Origin: JABMMZ01 sp044341025
GTDB taxonomy: Bacteria; Bacteroidota; Bacteroidia; NS11-12g; UBA955
Length of the DNA stretch: 64,000 nucleotides
Assembly: GCA_044341025.1 (NCBI GenBank)
Contig: JBIISM010000002.1
Coordinates: 282,251 to 346,250 of the forward strand
Direction of reading: 5' to 3'
Under the pieces are notes generated by a model. That model did no database searches. It worked only from the letters and a program-made list of their open reading frames with translations, and was not told where the DNA came from. The position numbers and the translations under genes are program-made. Position 1 is the first letter of the stretch. The number at the start of each line of letters is the position of its first letter. This document shows positions 50,705 to 63,978 of the stretch, in pieces.

Positions 50705-51633
50705 CTAAAAATATTCTGATTGTCGAGTATACTCAAGTAATTGTAGTATCTGCTGGCAGCCATCTCTCCACTTTCATAAGCTGCAATCACCGCGCAATCT
50801 GGTTCGTTCAAGTGCTTGCAATTGTGAAAACGACAGGCCTGCATGTAATGTCTAATTTCAGGAAAGTAATGGCCAATTTCTGCTTCTTCAATATCGATAA
50901 TTCCAAAGTCGCGTATACCAGGCGTATCAATGATGGCCGTGTGCTGATCGAGGTTAAACATTTCTGCAAACGTGGTAGTGTGTTTTCCTCTCTGATGCGA
51001 CTCGCTGATCTTATCTACCTTTTGGAAGGCCGATGGCAAAAGGGCATTTAACAAACTCGATTTCCCAACCCCTGAATGGCCACTGATCAACACAGTTTTA
51101 TTTTTAATTGCCTCACTTAATTGTTTGCTTGGCAAGTATTCTTCCATGTAGATAGAACTCAAAATACACGGATAGCCGAGGCCTTCATACAATTCTTTTA
51201 AATGGGCATGGTAGAGCTTTTCTTCCTCTGTGTATTGGTCGTATTTGTTAAAAACCAAAGTCACAGGTATATGGTAGGCCCCAGCCATAATCAAAAATCG
51301 GTCGATAAATCCCAAAGAGGTTTTGGGCGATGATAAGGTTACCAAAAGTAAGGCTTGATCGATATTGGCAGCAATAATTTGACCCTGTTTGCTAAGCTTA
51401 TTGCTCTTGCGAATAATATAATTGCTGCGTTTTTCGATGCCTTTGATAACGCCATAGGTTTCATCTCCACTGCTTTCGTATTCATAGTCAACGCGGTCGC
51501 CAACCGCTACAGGATTGGTGGTGTTTAGCTCTTTCAATCTTATTTTGCCTTTCATTCGGGCATCTAGGATTGAGAGGTCTTCTTGCTTGATTTTATACCA
51601 GCTGCCGGTCGATTTGATGACTATGCCTTTCAA
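50701..51633 (-). CDS. rsgA: Ribosome small subunit-dependent GTPase A
   Basis: 310 residues. The N-terminal OB fold (about 1-70) is followed by a circularly permuted GTPase: NKYD (G4), then SGHSGVGKSSLLNALLP (G1), HQRGKHTTTFAEM (G2) and IDTPGIRDFG (G3). The C-terminal zinc site is in ACRFHNCKHLNEPDC. RsgA tests the 30S decoding site late in assembly. It follows metF by nine bases on the same strand and ends over the small membrane-protein gene. Normal length. Confidence 0.96.
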   Translation of the reverse strand: MKGIVIKSTGSWYKIKQEDLSILDARMKGKIRLKELNTTNPVAVGDRVDYEYESSGDETYGVIKGIEKRSNYIIRKSNKLSKQGQIIAANIDQALLLVTLSSPKTSLGFIDRFLIMAGAYHIPVTLVFNKYDQYTEEEKLYHAHLKELYEGLGYPCILSSIYMEEYLPSKQLSEAIKNKTVLISGHSGVGKSSLLNALLPSAFQKVDKISESHQRGKHTTTFAEMFNLDQHTAIIDTPGIRDFGIIDIEEAEIGHYFPEIRHYMQACRFHNCKHLNEPDCAVIAAYESGEMAASRYYNYLSILDNQNIFS

Positions 51634-51642
51634 ATGCGCTGT

Positions 51643-52596
51643 TTAAAATATTTTTTCGCAAATTTGTTTGGTGGCCCCGCTTTTCCCCATGGTGTAAAAG
51701 TGTAGAACAGGAACTTTGGCTTCAATTAATTCTTGACATTGCTTGATTGCCCATTCTATGCCAATTTCTTTAACTGCATCTGTTGTTTTAGCTTGTTCAA
51801 TCTCATCTGTTAAAGCATCTGGTAAATCGATATGAAACAATTTCGGTAGTAGAGTGAGTTGCGATTTGGTCGTTAGTGGTTTGATGCCTGGAATAATTGG
51901 AACCATAATGCCATTCTCGCGACACTTGGCAACAAACTCAAAATATTTTTGGTTGTCGAAAAACATTTGTGTTACAATAAATTCTGCTCCACTTTCTATT
52001 TTGCGTTTTAAAAACTTCATATCTGTTTTTAAGTTTGGCGCATCGTGGTGTTTTTCTGGGTAGGCAGCCGCTCCAATGCAAAAATTGGTGATATTGGCAT
52101 TGGATAATTCTTCATCCATATAAATGCCACTGTTCATGTTTTTTATTTGGTGAATAAGGTCAAGTGAATTGGTATTGCCTCCGTCCTCTGGTGTGAAAAT
52201 ATTTTCGTTTTTAGCATTGTCGCCTCTTAATGCTAAGACATTGTCTATGCCCAAGAAATTCAAATCGATTAAGGCATTTTCGGTGTCTTCGCGCGTAAAT
52301 CCTCCGCAAATAATATGAGGTACTGTGTCGATATTGTATTTGTGCATTACGGCAGCACAAATGGCAACTGTTCCAGGTCTTTTCTTAGTGACTACTTTTA
52401 CAAATGAACCGTCGCCACGTTTTTTTTCTACATAATCTTCACGGTGGTAGGTAACATCAATAAAAGATGGATTGAATTCCATTAAAGGATCGATGCCGTG
52501 GTAAATACTTTCTATGCTATCGCCTTTTAGTGGGGGTAAAATTTCGAATGAAAACAAGGTTTTGTTTGCATTCTTAATGTGTTCTGTGATTTTCAT
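51643..52596 (-). CDS. metF: Methylenetetrahydrofolate reductase
   Basis: 317 residues. It starts MKITEHIKNANKTLFSFEILPP, contains FIDVTYHRED (with YHRE near the usual position), VPHIICGGFTRED, NVLALRGD and FIVTQMFFDN, and ends with CQELIEAKVPVLHFYTMGKS. These are the MTHFR marks. It reduces methylene-THF to methyl-THF with flavin, feeding methionine synthesis. It lies six bases after the M28 peptidase gene and nine before rsgA, all minus strand, so one operon is likely. No SAM riboswitch was seen at the operon head. Confidence 0.95.
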   Translation of the reverse strand: MKITEHIKNANKTLFSFEILPPLKGDSIESIYHGIDPLMEFNPSFIDVTYHREDYVEKKRGDGSFVKVVTKKRPGTVAICAAVMHKYNIDTVPHIICGGFTREDTENALIDLNFLGIDNVLALRGDNAKNENIFTPEDGGNTNSLDLIHQIKNMNSGIYMDEELSNANITNFCIGAAAYPEKHHDAPNLKTDMKFLKRKIESGAEFIVTQMFFDNQKYFEFVAKCRENGIMVPIIPGIKPLTTKSQLTLLPKLFHIDLPDALTDEIEQAKTTDAVKEIGIEWAIKQCQELIEAKVPVLHFYTMGKSGATKQICEKIF

Positions 52597-52602
52597 AATG
52601 AA

Positions 52603-54300
52603 TTAAAAAGTAACTTCGAGTGTTTTTTCTTCTGAACCTCTTTTTACGAGTACTGAAATGGCATCGCCTTTTTTAAATTGACTTAAGGCTTTCATATAGT
52701 CTTGGATATTGCTGATAACGAAATCGCCCATTTTAGTAATAATGTCACCTTTCAACATGCCGGCTTTTTCACCAGGCTTGCCTAAGTTAACGCCATCAAT
52801 GCGCAATCCCACACCATCAAATATATAATCGGGCATAATGCCCAAGCTAACTTTAAAAGCCATGCGGGCGCTTTCTTCACTCTTGGTTGCAGTAAATGGC
52901 ATGTCTTTTATTTTGTTAAGCGACTTAATTATTTGCAAGGTAACATTGTATACCTGATGCATGCCGTTGTAATTGATTAAACTTTCATCGTCAGATGGCA
53001 TATGGTAATCTTGGTGCTGCCCTGTGAAGAAATGCAACACAGGAATATTTGCATAGTAAAAGCTGGTGTGGTCCGAACTTCCGGTCCCACTTTCAGTGGT
53101 TTTGATTTTTATTTGTGTTGAATCTGTTTTCAAGTTGGCAATGCTTGTTTTCCATTGCGGGCAAGTGCCTACGCCATACACCATTAAGGTCTTTTTGCTG
53201 GAATCGAGACGGCCAACCATATCAAAGTTCAACATATATTGAACGGTCTTTACATCTATAACTGGGTGGTTTACAAAATAATTACTTCCAAGTAAACCTT
53301 GTTCTTCGCCGCTAAAAGCGATAAAAATATAATTGTTGTTTCTCAGTTTTTTAGACTTTTTGATTTTGCGCATTAACTCAAGCATCATGGCAACACCACT
53401 GGCATTGTCGTCGGCACCATTATGGATTTGCCCACCTTTGGTGTCTCTGCTTCCGCCAAATTCATTGTATCCAAGATGGTCCTGGTGCGCACCAATGATT
53501 ATTGTTTTTGCTTTTTTGTTGTTGATGTATCCAACCACGTTGTGTGCTGTTGAGTTGATTTGTTTAATGTCTACTTTGAAGCTGATTTGTTTGGCATTCA
53601 TCAATGAAGCTTGCATGGTATTCACAAATATAACAGGGATAGAGCGGGGTTTGATCTCACGGTCTAATTTGCCCTTAGGGTTTTCGATGCTGGTATCCGT
53701 ATTTATAAACACAAGGCCCCTAGCGCCAAATTTTATGGCTTGGTCAACTTTGTAGTTTAAGCTTTCGTAGGCTGAATATTTGCCATGGGCGTTTGATGGT
53801 TCTGGGCTCCCCAATTTAATGATAAATACTTTTCCTCTGATGCCATTGGTGTCTTGGTAATCGCTGTAATTGTTTTCAGGCGCTAAAATACCAAAGCCTG
53901 CAAAGAATGTTGGCACATTGTTAACGCTGTCAAGGTTGCAGCTTTGTGAAAGCGGATAAAATTCAGCACGATCAGATTTTAGTCCATGCATAAATTCATT
54001 CTTATCAGTCCACAACAAACTGCCTTTGTATTGAGAAATTCTTAAACGCACAATGCTGAAGGTTTGGAAATATGAACCAGAGTCGTTTCCCTTTGGGCTA
54101 ACCCCATTCGTTCTAAATTGGTCGGCTATATGCAAGGAAGAACGCAGTTCACCTGATGATCCAGTAAGACGACCTTCTAATTGATCGCTGGCTAGGTAAG
54201 ATATATCCGACTTCATTCGAGCAGTGATATCTTCTTTCTTTTGTGCATAGAGAGAAATGAAGCTACCAGTTATCAATAGTATAGAAAGTAATAAGCGCAT
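52603..54300 (-). CDS. Secreted M28-family metallopeptidase with PDZ domain
   Basis: 565 residues. Signal peptide 1-19 (SLYAQ). A PA-like insertion (about 110-235) precedes the M28 zinc site: GAHQDHLGYN, NGADDNASGVAMMLE, FSGEEQGLLGS (catalytic glutamate), NFDMVGRL and SSDHTSFY supply the histidine, aspartate and glutamate ligands of two zinc ions. A PDZ domain (about 465-565; GVNLGKPGEKAGMLKGDIITKMGDF) ends the protein. M28 aminopeptidases act on peptides in the periplasm or outside the cell. It heads the operon with metF and rsgA. A TAtcTTcG element lies at 54323-54316. Confidence 0.93.
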   Translation of the reverse strand: MRLLLSILLITGSFISLYAQKKEDITARMKSDISYLASDQLEGRLTGSSGELRSSLHIADQFRTNGVSPKGNDSGSYFQTFSIVRLRISQYKGSLLWTDKNEFMHGLKSDRAEFYPLSQSCNLDSVNNVPTFFAGFGILAPENNYSDYQDTNGIRGKVFIIKLGSPEPSNAHGKYSAYESLNYKVDQAIKFGARGLVFINTDTSIENPKGKLDREIKPRSIPVIFVNTMQASLMNAKQISFKVDIKQINSTAHNVVGYINNKKAKTIIIGAHQDHLGYNEFGGSRDTKGGQIHNGADDNASGVAMMLELMRKIKKSKKLRNNNYIFIAFSGEEQGLLGSNYFVNHPVIDVKTVQYMLNFDMVGRLDSSKKTLMVYGVGTCPQWKTSIANLKTDSTQIKIKTTESGTGSSDHTSFYYANIPVLHFFTGQHQDYHMPSDDESLINYNGMHQVYNVTLQIIKSLNKIKDMPFTATKSEESARMAFKVSLGIMPDYIFDGVGLRIDGVNLGKPGEKAGMLKGDIITKMGDFVISNIQDYMKALSQFKKGDAISVLVKRGSEEKTLEVTF

Positions 54301-54518
54301 TTTACAAATTTTCTGCGAAGATAATGGGAAATTATTAAATGTGGGGTAGGGTGCTTGTCATGAATCGGTAAGTTTTTTGGAGTTGGAATTGTCGGTGAGC
54401 ACATAGGCTATATGCTGACTTTTCTTAATTGGATAATTGCAGACTGCAAGGATTGATGCTCTTAGACTTATCTCCAACACCTTGGAGGAACGCAAATATT
54501 CTTGGTTTATTTATGGTA

Positions 54519-54549
54519 TTGCTTAGTTGATCCGCAACGCATAACTTTG
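54519..54549 (+). promoter_or_regulatory. Promoter for rpe
   Basis: TTG at 54519-54521, 20 bases, TAacTTTG at 54542-54549; the ATG follows at 54555. Confidence 0.7.
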
Positions 54550-54554
54550 CACCC

Positions 54555-55202
54555 ATGCAATTTAAAATCGCACCAAGTGTGTTATCGGCTGATTTTGGTA
54601 ATTTAGAACGCGACATTCAAATGATTAATGAGAGCGAAGCTGATTGGTTTCACGTAGACATTATGGACGGTGTATTTGTTCCAAATATTTCTTTTGGTTT
54701 TCCTGTAATGAATACCTTGAAAAAGCATGCTAAAAAACCTTTGGATGTTCATTTAATGATTGTTGACCCTGACCGTTACATTACCCGTTTTGCAGAAGTT
54801 GGAGCAGCTGTTTTGTCTGTTCATATTGAAGCTTGCACCCATTTGCACCGCAGTTTGCAATCTATTCGCAGTGCAGGTATGAAGGCCGGTGTGGCGGTTA
54901 ACCCGCATTCAAATGTCAGTTTGTTGCAGGATGTAGCAGGAGACTTGGATCTGGTTTGTTTGATGAGTGTTAATCCGGGTTTCGGTGGTCAATCGTTTAT
55001 TGAAAATACCTACCGTAAAATTGAACAATTGAAAAATATGCAAGCCAAATTGGGCGTTAATTTTGAAATCGAAATAGATGGTGGCGTTACTTTAGGCAAT
55101 TACAAAAAACTTGTTGATACCGGAGCAACCGTATTGGTGGCTGGAAATACTGTTTTTTCTGCTCCTGATCCGAAAGCCATGATTTCTCAACTAAAACAAT
55201 AA
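54555..55202 (+). CDS. rpe: Ribulose-phosphate 3-epimerase
   Basis: 215 residues. Starts MQFKIAPSVLSADFGNLERD; WFHVDIMDGVFVPNISFG holds metal ligands and the catalytic aspartate; LDVHLMIVDPDRYI has the next histidine; VNPGFGGQSF and EIDGGVTL (second catalytic aspartate), then VAGNTVFSAPDP follow. It interconverts ribulose 5-phosphate and xylulose 5-phosphate in the pentose phosphate pathway. Normal length, a consensus promoter just upstream; the receptor gene follows after 35 bases. Confidence 0.96.
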   Translation: MQFKIAPSVLSADFGNLERDIQMINESEADWFHVDIMDGVFVPNISFGFPVMNTLKKHAKKPLDVHLMIVDPDRYITRFAEVGAAVLSVHIEACTHLHRSLQSIRSAGMKAGVAVNPHSNVSLLQDVAGDLDLVCLMSVNPGFGGQSFIENTYRKIEQLKNMQAKLGVNFEIEIDGGVTLGNYKKLVDTGATVLVAGNTVFSAPDPKAMISQLKQ

Positions 55203-55237
55203 TACAAGCAGGTATTCGTTAATCAGCAAAACCGTTT

Positions 55238-57763
55238 TTGAAGTTAACAGCTCTGCTCATATCTCTTTTTTTTGTATCCGCTGCTTTTGGGCAGTCGTTT
55301 GTGCATGGTCGTGTTTTAAGTGATAGCGGCACTGCTGTTTCAAATGCAGTGATCCACAATTCGGCAATTGATGGCATGTGGTATTCTGATAGTGCAGGGA
55401 ATTATAAAGTGCCATACATCCGCAAAAAGAAAAATATTTTAAAGTTTGAGACACCCGGCATTAAACCATACGTAAGTGCGGTTCCTTTTTTATTTGAGGA
55501 AGAAGATTACAAACTCGATGTTACATTAAGTAATTCTATTACAACCTATAACCCCGGTGGCATCAGTGATAAAAGAGAGGGCCGGGGTGATATTGTGATG
55601 AAACCATTGAGCAGCAGACCGAGTGTTTCTGGCGATTTTTCTGATTTTATTAAAACCATGGCAGGGGTGAGTTCTAACAACGAACTCAGTTCTCAGTATA
55701 ATGTAAGGGGAGGGAGTTACGATGAGAATTTGATCTATGTGAACGATCTTGAGATATACCGACCGCAATTGGTGCGCAGCGGACAGCAAGAAGGCCTGAG
55801 CTTTATTAATCCAGATTTGGTTAACAATGTGAATTTTTCTGCAGGTGGGTTTGAGGCCCGTTATGGCGATAAATTATCGTCGGTGTTAGATGTTAATTAC
55901 CGCAGTCCGAAGGCCAATGCATCAGGTGTTCAAATTGGGATGTTGGGCGCTACTTTTTTTGTTGAAGGGGTGGCAAAGGCGCGCAAACGCGTCGGGCAAA
56001 GAGATTCTATAAGATTTACATATTTAACAGGCGCCCGTTATAGGGGGAATAAAAATTTACTCAACACCTTCGATGCAGAAGGTTTGTATAAGTCGAGGTT
56101 CGGCGATTTACAATCACTGTTTTCTTGGCATTTTAACCGTTACAACCGTTTGGAATTGTTGCTTAACTATGCGCAAAACCGCTACCGTTTTGAGCCTGAA
56201 CGTCAAGAAACAACTTTTGGAACACTGCAAAGTGCCTTAAAATTGAGCATAGGAATGGATGGACAAGAGATTGTAGACTACCGCTCTGGGATGGGTGGTT
56301 TGTCGTTTGTCCATAGCAAAAAAAGAATTGAATTAAAATTCATGGCCTCTGGATTTGTGTCTTCAGAAATGGAGCATTACGACATTCAAGGGGCCTATGA
56401 AATTTCAGAAGTAGACAATAATTTAGGCTCAAGTGGTTTTGGAAATGCAAAGGCATTGTTAGGCCGTGGTTATTTTATAAACCATGCGCGCAACGATTTG
56501 TATTTTTCTGTTTTTAATATGGCCCATCAAGGTGTTATTAAATTTGCGGGAATTAAATCGGCTCAGAAAATAATGTATGAGCTCGATCAGATGCGCCATC
56601 CAGGAAAATTAGTTTACGGCATCAAATACCAATCGGAAAGTATAAACGACCGTTTCAAAGAATGGAAATTTGCAGATTCCGGGGGCTATAATATAAGCAG
56701 CTTGCCGGGCAATGATTCGAGTATTTATTTGAATGACAATGTCAACTCTAGGTCGAGTATCAGCAACCAAAGGGTTTCTGGCTTTTTTCAATTTCATCAA
56801 GGTTTTGGTGCCGTTAACGAATTTACGGTTACAGCAGGAACAAGGTACTTATATTCCAGTTTAAATGGGCAATCATTGGTTTCTCCTCGTGTTCAAATGT
56901 ATTATGAACCGAATAAGCATTATAATGCCCGCCACAAACGCGATTCTGTTCCACTGAAAAAGAACATTTTATTGAAAGCTGCATTTGGATACTATTACCA
57001 AGCTCCATTTTATAGAGAGATGCGCGATTTTGCCGGTCAGTTAAACACCAATTTAAAAGCGCAAAGAAGTATACATTATACAGCCGGTATGGAATTCGGA
57101 TTTAAGTCTTTTGGAAGACCATTTAAATTTTCAGCCGAAATGTATTACAAAGACTTGAATTACTTGGTGCCTTATGTTTTGGATAATATCCGCATTAGAT
57201 ACTATGCCACCAATTCAGCACGCGGGTATGCAACAGGTTTTGATGCCAGGATAAATGGAGAGTTTATCAAAGGCTTAGAAAGTTGGTTTTCTTTTAGTGT
57301 TTTAAAAACCGACGAACGCATTACCTACATCGACGTCAACAAGGAAGAAACTGAAACAGGCTTGTTGAGGCGGCCAACAGACCGCAGGGTAACTGCATCG
57401 GTGATGTTTCAGGATGAATTGAATTCAAACAAAGATTACCGCATGCATTTGATGATGAATTTTGGAACTGGACTGCCGTATTATTTGGGTGGATCAGCAA
57501 GGTACAAAGAAGGCTATACCATTCCTGCATACAAAAGGGTTGATATCGGTTTTAGTAAAGTGCTAATAGGCGGCGAATCAACCAAGATAAAAAGCAAGCT
57601 GATTCGCAACATGTGGATAGGCGCTGATGTCTATAATTTATTGCAGATAAACAATGTAATTTCTTATTTATGGGTAAAAGATTTTAGCAACACCACTTAT
57701 GGTGTCCCAAATTATTTAACGGGTCGGCGCATTAACTTGCGTTTGGTCGCAGTATTTAAATAG
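55238..57763 (+). CDS. TonB-dependent outer-membrane receptor
   Basis: 841 residues with a TTG start that gives a good signal peptide (MKLTALLISLFFVSAAFGQ). A carboxypeptidase-like regulatory domain (about 22-100; VHGRVLSDSGTAVSNAVI) is followed by the plug (about 125-230; GVSSNNELSSQYNVRGGSYDENLIYV and AGGFEARYGDKLSSVLDV) and a long beta-barrel with many alternating aromatic strands. The ending GRRINLRLVAVFK fits a C-terminal barrel strand. It lacks an adjacent SusD gene, so it is not a typical polysaccharide-utilisation locus; a role in metal or cofactor uptake, or in peptide uptake, is possible. No adjacent lipoprotein helps to decide. The TonB protein at 6731 could energise it. Confidence 0.9.
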   Translation: MKLTALLISLFFVSAAFGQSFVHGRVLSDSGTAVSNAVIHNSAIDGMWYSDSAGNYKVPYIRKKKNILKFETPGIKPYVSAVPFLFEEEDYKLDVTLSNSITTYNPGGISDKREGRGDIVMKPLSSRPSVSGDFSDFIKTMAGVSSNNELSSQYNVRGGSYDENLIYVNDLEIYRPQLVRSGQQEGLSFINPDLVNNVNFSAGGFEARYGDKLSSVLDVNYRSPKANASGVQIGMLGATFFVEGVAKARKRVGQRDSIRFTYLTGARYRGNKNLLNTFDAEGLYKSRFGDLQSLFSWHFNRYNRLELLLNYAQNRYRFEPERQETTFGTLQSALKLSIGMDGQEIVDYRSGMGGLSFVHSKKRIELKFMASGFVSSEMEHYDIQGAYEISEVDNNLGSSGFGNAKALLGRGYFINHARNDLYFSVFNMAHQGVIKFAGIKSAQKIMYELDQMRHPGKLVYGIKYQSESINDRFKEWKFADSGGYNISSLPGNDSSIYLNDNVNSRSSISNQRVSGFFQFHQGFGAVNEFTVTAGTRYLYSSLNGQSLVSPRVQMYYEPNKHYNARHKRDSVPLKKNILLKAAFGYYYQAPFYREMRDFAGQLNTNLKAQRSIHYTAGMEFGFKSFGRPFKFSAEMYYKDLNYLVPYVLDNIRIRYYATNSARGYATGFDARINGEFIKGLESWFSFSVLKTDERITYIDVNKEETETGLLRRPTDRRVTASVMFQDELNSNKDYRMHLMMNFGTGLPYYLGGSARYKEGYTIPAYKRVDIGFSKVLIGGESTKIKSKLIRNMWIGADVYNLLQINNVISYLWVKDFSNTTYGVPNYLTGRRINLRLVAVFK

Positions 57764-57818
57764 CTAGGATCCCATTGGCCTTCTATAATAGAAATTTTAA
57801 AAAGACTATCTTCGCAGC

Positions 57819-58406
57819 ATGTTTACTGGCATAGTTGAATGTATGGGTGAAATTAAGGCCATACAAACAGAACAAAATAACATCCATTTTACAATTGAAT
57901 CTTCAATTGGTTCAGAATTGAAAATTGACCAAAGCGTTGCCCATAACGGCGTGTGTTTGACGGTTGTTGAAACAATGGACAATACCCATGTGGTAACTGC
58001 CATTCACGAAACTTTAAATAAAACGGATTTAAAATCATGGGCCATTGGCAAGCATGTAAATTTGGAAAGATGCATGAAAGCAGATGGTCGATTTGATGGC
58101 CATATCGTTCAAGGCCATGTTGATTGCACGGCAACTTGTATTCAAAAATTAGATGAAGTTGGAAGTTGGCGTTTTACCTTCAAGTATCCTGATGGGATGG
58201 GTACGACCGTTGAGAAAGGTTCTATAACAGTTAATGGCACGAGTTTAACTGTTGTTGGTAGTATGGATAATGAATTTTCTGTAGCTATCATCCCCTATAC
58301 CTACGAGCATACTGTGTTTGGCTATTTAAATTTGGGTGACACAGTAAACCTAGAATTTGATATCGTTGGAAAGTACATCCAAAAAATCATGGCCAAGTCT
58401 ATCTAA
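57819..58406 (+). CDS. ribE: Riboflavin synthase, alpha chain
   Basis: 195 residues. Starts MFTGIVECMGEI, the family start. Two lumazine-binding repeats: SVAHNGVCLTVVE in the first and EKGSITVNGTSLTVV in the second, with GHIVQGHVDCTATC between. It turns two molecules of the RibH product into riboflavin plus the ribityl-aminouracil. A TAtcTTcG -7 element lies at 57807-57814, four bases before the ATG. No FMN riboswitch is seen. Confidence 0.96.
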   Translation: MFTGIVECMGEIKAIQTEQNNIHFTIESSIGSELKIDQSVAHNGVCLTVVETMDNTHVVTAIHETLNKTDLKSWAIGKHVNLERCMKADGRFDGHIVQGHVDCTATCIQKLDEVGSWRFTFKYPDGMGTTVEKGSITVNGTSLTVVGSMDNEFSVAIIPYTYEHTVFGYLNLGDTVNLEFDIVGKYIQKIMAKSI

Positions 58407-58759
58407 TTTATAGGTACACCAAATATAGGTATTGTTGTTTTACTTTTGCAGTAAAATGCTATGGTTTACAAGGGAATTGTAAAAACCATCAATCGGCCGA
58501 ATAAAGCATAAATTTCAATAATTTTTATAATTCACGAAGAAAATGGAGTGGGCACAAAGCGCTTATCGTCTTAAAAACGCCTCAAAAACCATTGATTTTA
58601 AAGGATTTTCCTCTGTGTGCACATTCAAATTTCTTTCAATTTGCTTAAATTGAATCAAAACAGGGCTTTTAGTTGCTTTTTTAACCATTTGATTTACAAT
58701 TACTTGTGCTTTAAATTCGGGATAATCAAAAAAAGATTAGGGATAGTGTTAAATAATAT
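58407..58759 (+). other. Region upstream of the rRNA operon
   Basis: No gene is supported. TActTTTG at 58441-58448 is an isolated -7 element without a partner at -33. Small ORFs (16 codons near 58460 and 36 codons from 58542) have no recognisable features. The AT-rich stretch at 58660-58745 may be an upstream activating region for the rRNA promoters. Confidence 0.4.
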
Positions 58760-58767
58760 TACCTTTG
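58760..58767 (+). promoter_or_regulatory. rRNA operon promoter P1, -7 element
   Basis: TAccTTTG at 58760-58767 followed by GCACTCCCGTTC, similar to the sequence after P2. The -33 element is poor. Confidence 0.6.
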
Positions 58768-58951
58768 CACTCCCGTTCTGAAAAACACTGTAGAGAAATA
58801 AGAGACAAACTTTATAATAATAGCTAAGGAGTTAATTGCTTCGAGGCTTTAAAAATAGAGACTTTAGCTTAGAGTTGCCATTGAAGTATTTTAATGAAGA
58901 TGACAATAAAAAGTGAGGGTAAACCATTGAAAAAAAATATGAAAATAAATT

Positions 58952-58981
58952 TTGGAAATGTAAAAAACAGTCTTACTTTTG
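58952..58981 (+). promoter_or_regulatory. rRNA operon promoter P2
   Basis: TTG at 58952-58954, 19 bases, TActTTTG at 58974-58981, then GCAGTCCC; a full consensus promoter about 100 bases before the mature 16S end. Confidence 0.85.
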
Positions 58982-59004
58982 CAGTCCCTTTTTAAGAAAG
59001 GAAA

Positions 59005-59035
59005 GTTCTTTGAAGTTTAAAGAGAAGAAATAGCG
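59005..59035 (+). promoter_or_regulatory. boxA-like element and 5' arm of the 16S processing stem
   Basis: GTTCTTTGAA (59005-59014) resembles boxA of rRNA antitermination and is repeated before 23S (60906). AGAGAAGAAATAGCG (59021-59035) is the exact reverse complement of 60641-60655 after 16S, giving a 15-base-pair stem where RNase III would cut. Confidence 0.75.
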
Positions 59036-59080
59036 GACCTCAAACATAATACTTTGAGAAAAAGTCAGAGACAAATTTTT

Positions 59081-60604
<1,524 letters not shown>

Positions 60605-60640
60605 TAGAGTCTTAATTGACATAGACAAATTATGACTGTT

Positions 60641-60655
60641 CGCTATTTCTTCTCT
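60641..60655 (+). other. 3' arm of the 16S processing stem
   Basis: CGCTATTTCTTCTCT, exact complement of 59021-59035. Confidence 0.8.
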
Positions 60656-60713
60656 CTTTTCTTCATATCCAGATTACGAAAGTTTACCGGGCCAATACTA
60701 CATGATTCATCAC

Positions 60714-60787
60714 AGTCCCGTAGCTCAGTTGGTTAGAGCACTACACTGATAATGTAGGGGTCAGCAGTTCAAATCTGCTCGGGACTA
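60714..60787 (+). tRNA. tRNA-Ile (GAT)
   Basis: 74 bases. Acceptor AGTCCCG pairs with CGGGACT; D-arm GCTCAGTTGGTTAGAGC; anticodon GAT in CACTGATAATG; T-arm CAGCAGTTCAAATCTGCT. The discriminator is A and no CCA is encoded. It sits in the 16S-23S spacer, as is usual. Confidence 0.97.
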
Positions 60788-60800
60788 CAAAAAATAATCT

Positions 60801-60874
60801 GGGGGATTAGCTCAGCTGGCTAGAGCACCTGCCTTGCACGCAGGGGGTCAACGGTTCGAATCCGTTATTCTCCA
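60801..60874 (+). tRNA. tRNA-Ala (TGC)
   Basis: 74 bases. Acceptor GGGGGAT pairs with ATTCTCC using two G-T pairs; D-arm GCTCAGCTGGCTAGAGC; anticodon TGC in CCTTGCACG; T-arm AACGGTTCGAATCCGTT. The discriminator is A and no CCA is encoded. Confidence 0.97.
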
Positions 60875-60905
60875 CAAGGTTTACATCACAGGATGTAGAC
60901 ATTAA

Positions 60906-60935
60906 GTTCTTTGACATATTGAAAGTAAGAAAAAA
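60906..60935 (+). promoter_or_regulatory. boxA-like element and 5' arm of the 23S processing stem
   Basis: GTTCTTTGACA (60906-60916) is a second boxA-like copy. TTGACATATTGAAAGTAAGA and the following A run pair with TTTTTTCTTACTTTCAA...TTGTCAA at 63765-63791. Confidence 0.72.
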
Positions 60936-60966
60936 CAAGTTAATTCTTGTATAACAAGAATTTTTA

Positions 60967-63757
<2,791 letters not shown>

Positions 63758-63764
63758 TTTCTTA

Positions 63765-63791
63765 TTTTTTCTTACTTTCAATTTTTGTCAA
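63765..63791 (+). other. 3' arm of the 23S processing stem
   Basis: TTTTTTCTTACTTTCAA, then TTTTTGTCAA: complement of 60911-60935 with a small internal bulge. Confidence 0.75.
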
Positions 63792-63828
63792 TTTTTAATG
63801 TGTTATACATTTAGACCTAAAATCTTTA

Positions 63829-63936
63829 TGGCAACTATAGCACGGGTGTTCACCTCTTCCCATCCCGAACAGAGAAGTTAAGCCCCGTAGCGCAGATGAT
63901 ACTTGTGTTAAAACTGGGAAAGTATGTCGTTGCCAA
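63829..63936 (+). rRNA. 5S ribosomal RNA
   Basis: About 108 bases. TGGCAAC at the start pairs with GTTGCCA at the end. Internal CCCATCCCGAACAGAGAAG and TTAAGCCCCGTAGCGC are typical 5S sequences. Ends estimated by the terminal stem. Confidence 0.95.
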
Positions 63937-63943
63937 ATTTATT

Positions 63944-63978
63944 AAAAAACCTTTACTCATTCAGTAAAGGTTTTTTTT
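63944..63978 (+). terminator. Terminator of the rRNA operon
   Basis: AAAAAACCTTTACT / AGTAAAGGTTTTTT stem with a five-base loop and eight T, seven bases after 5S. Confidence 0.92.

Noticed and set aside
52597..54340. SAM riboswitch controlling metF
   Set aside because: metF starts six bases after the M28 gene, and no riboswitch-like core is visible before that gene.
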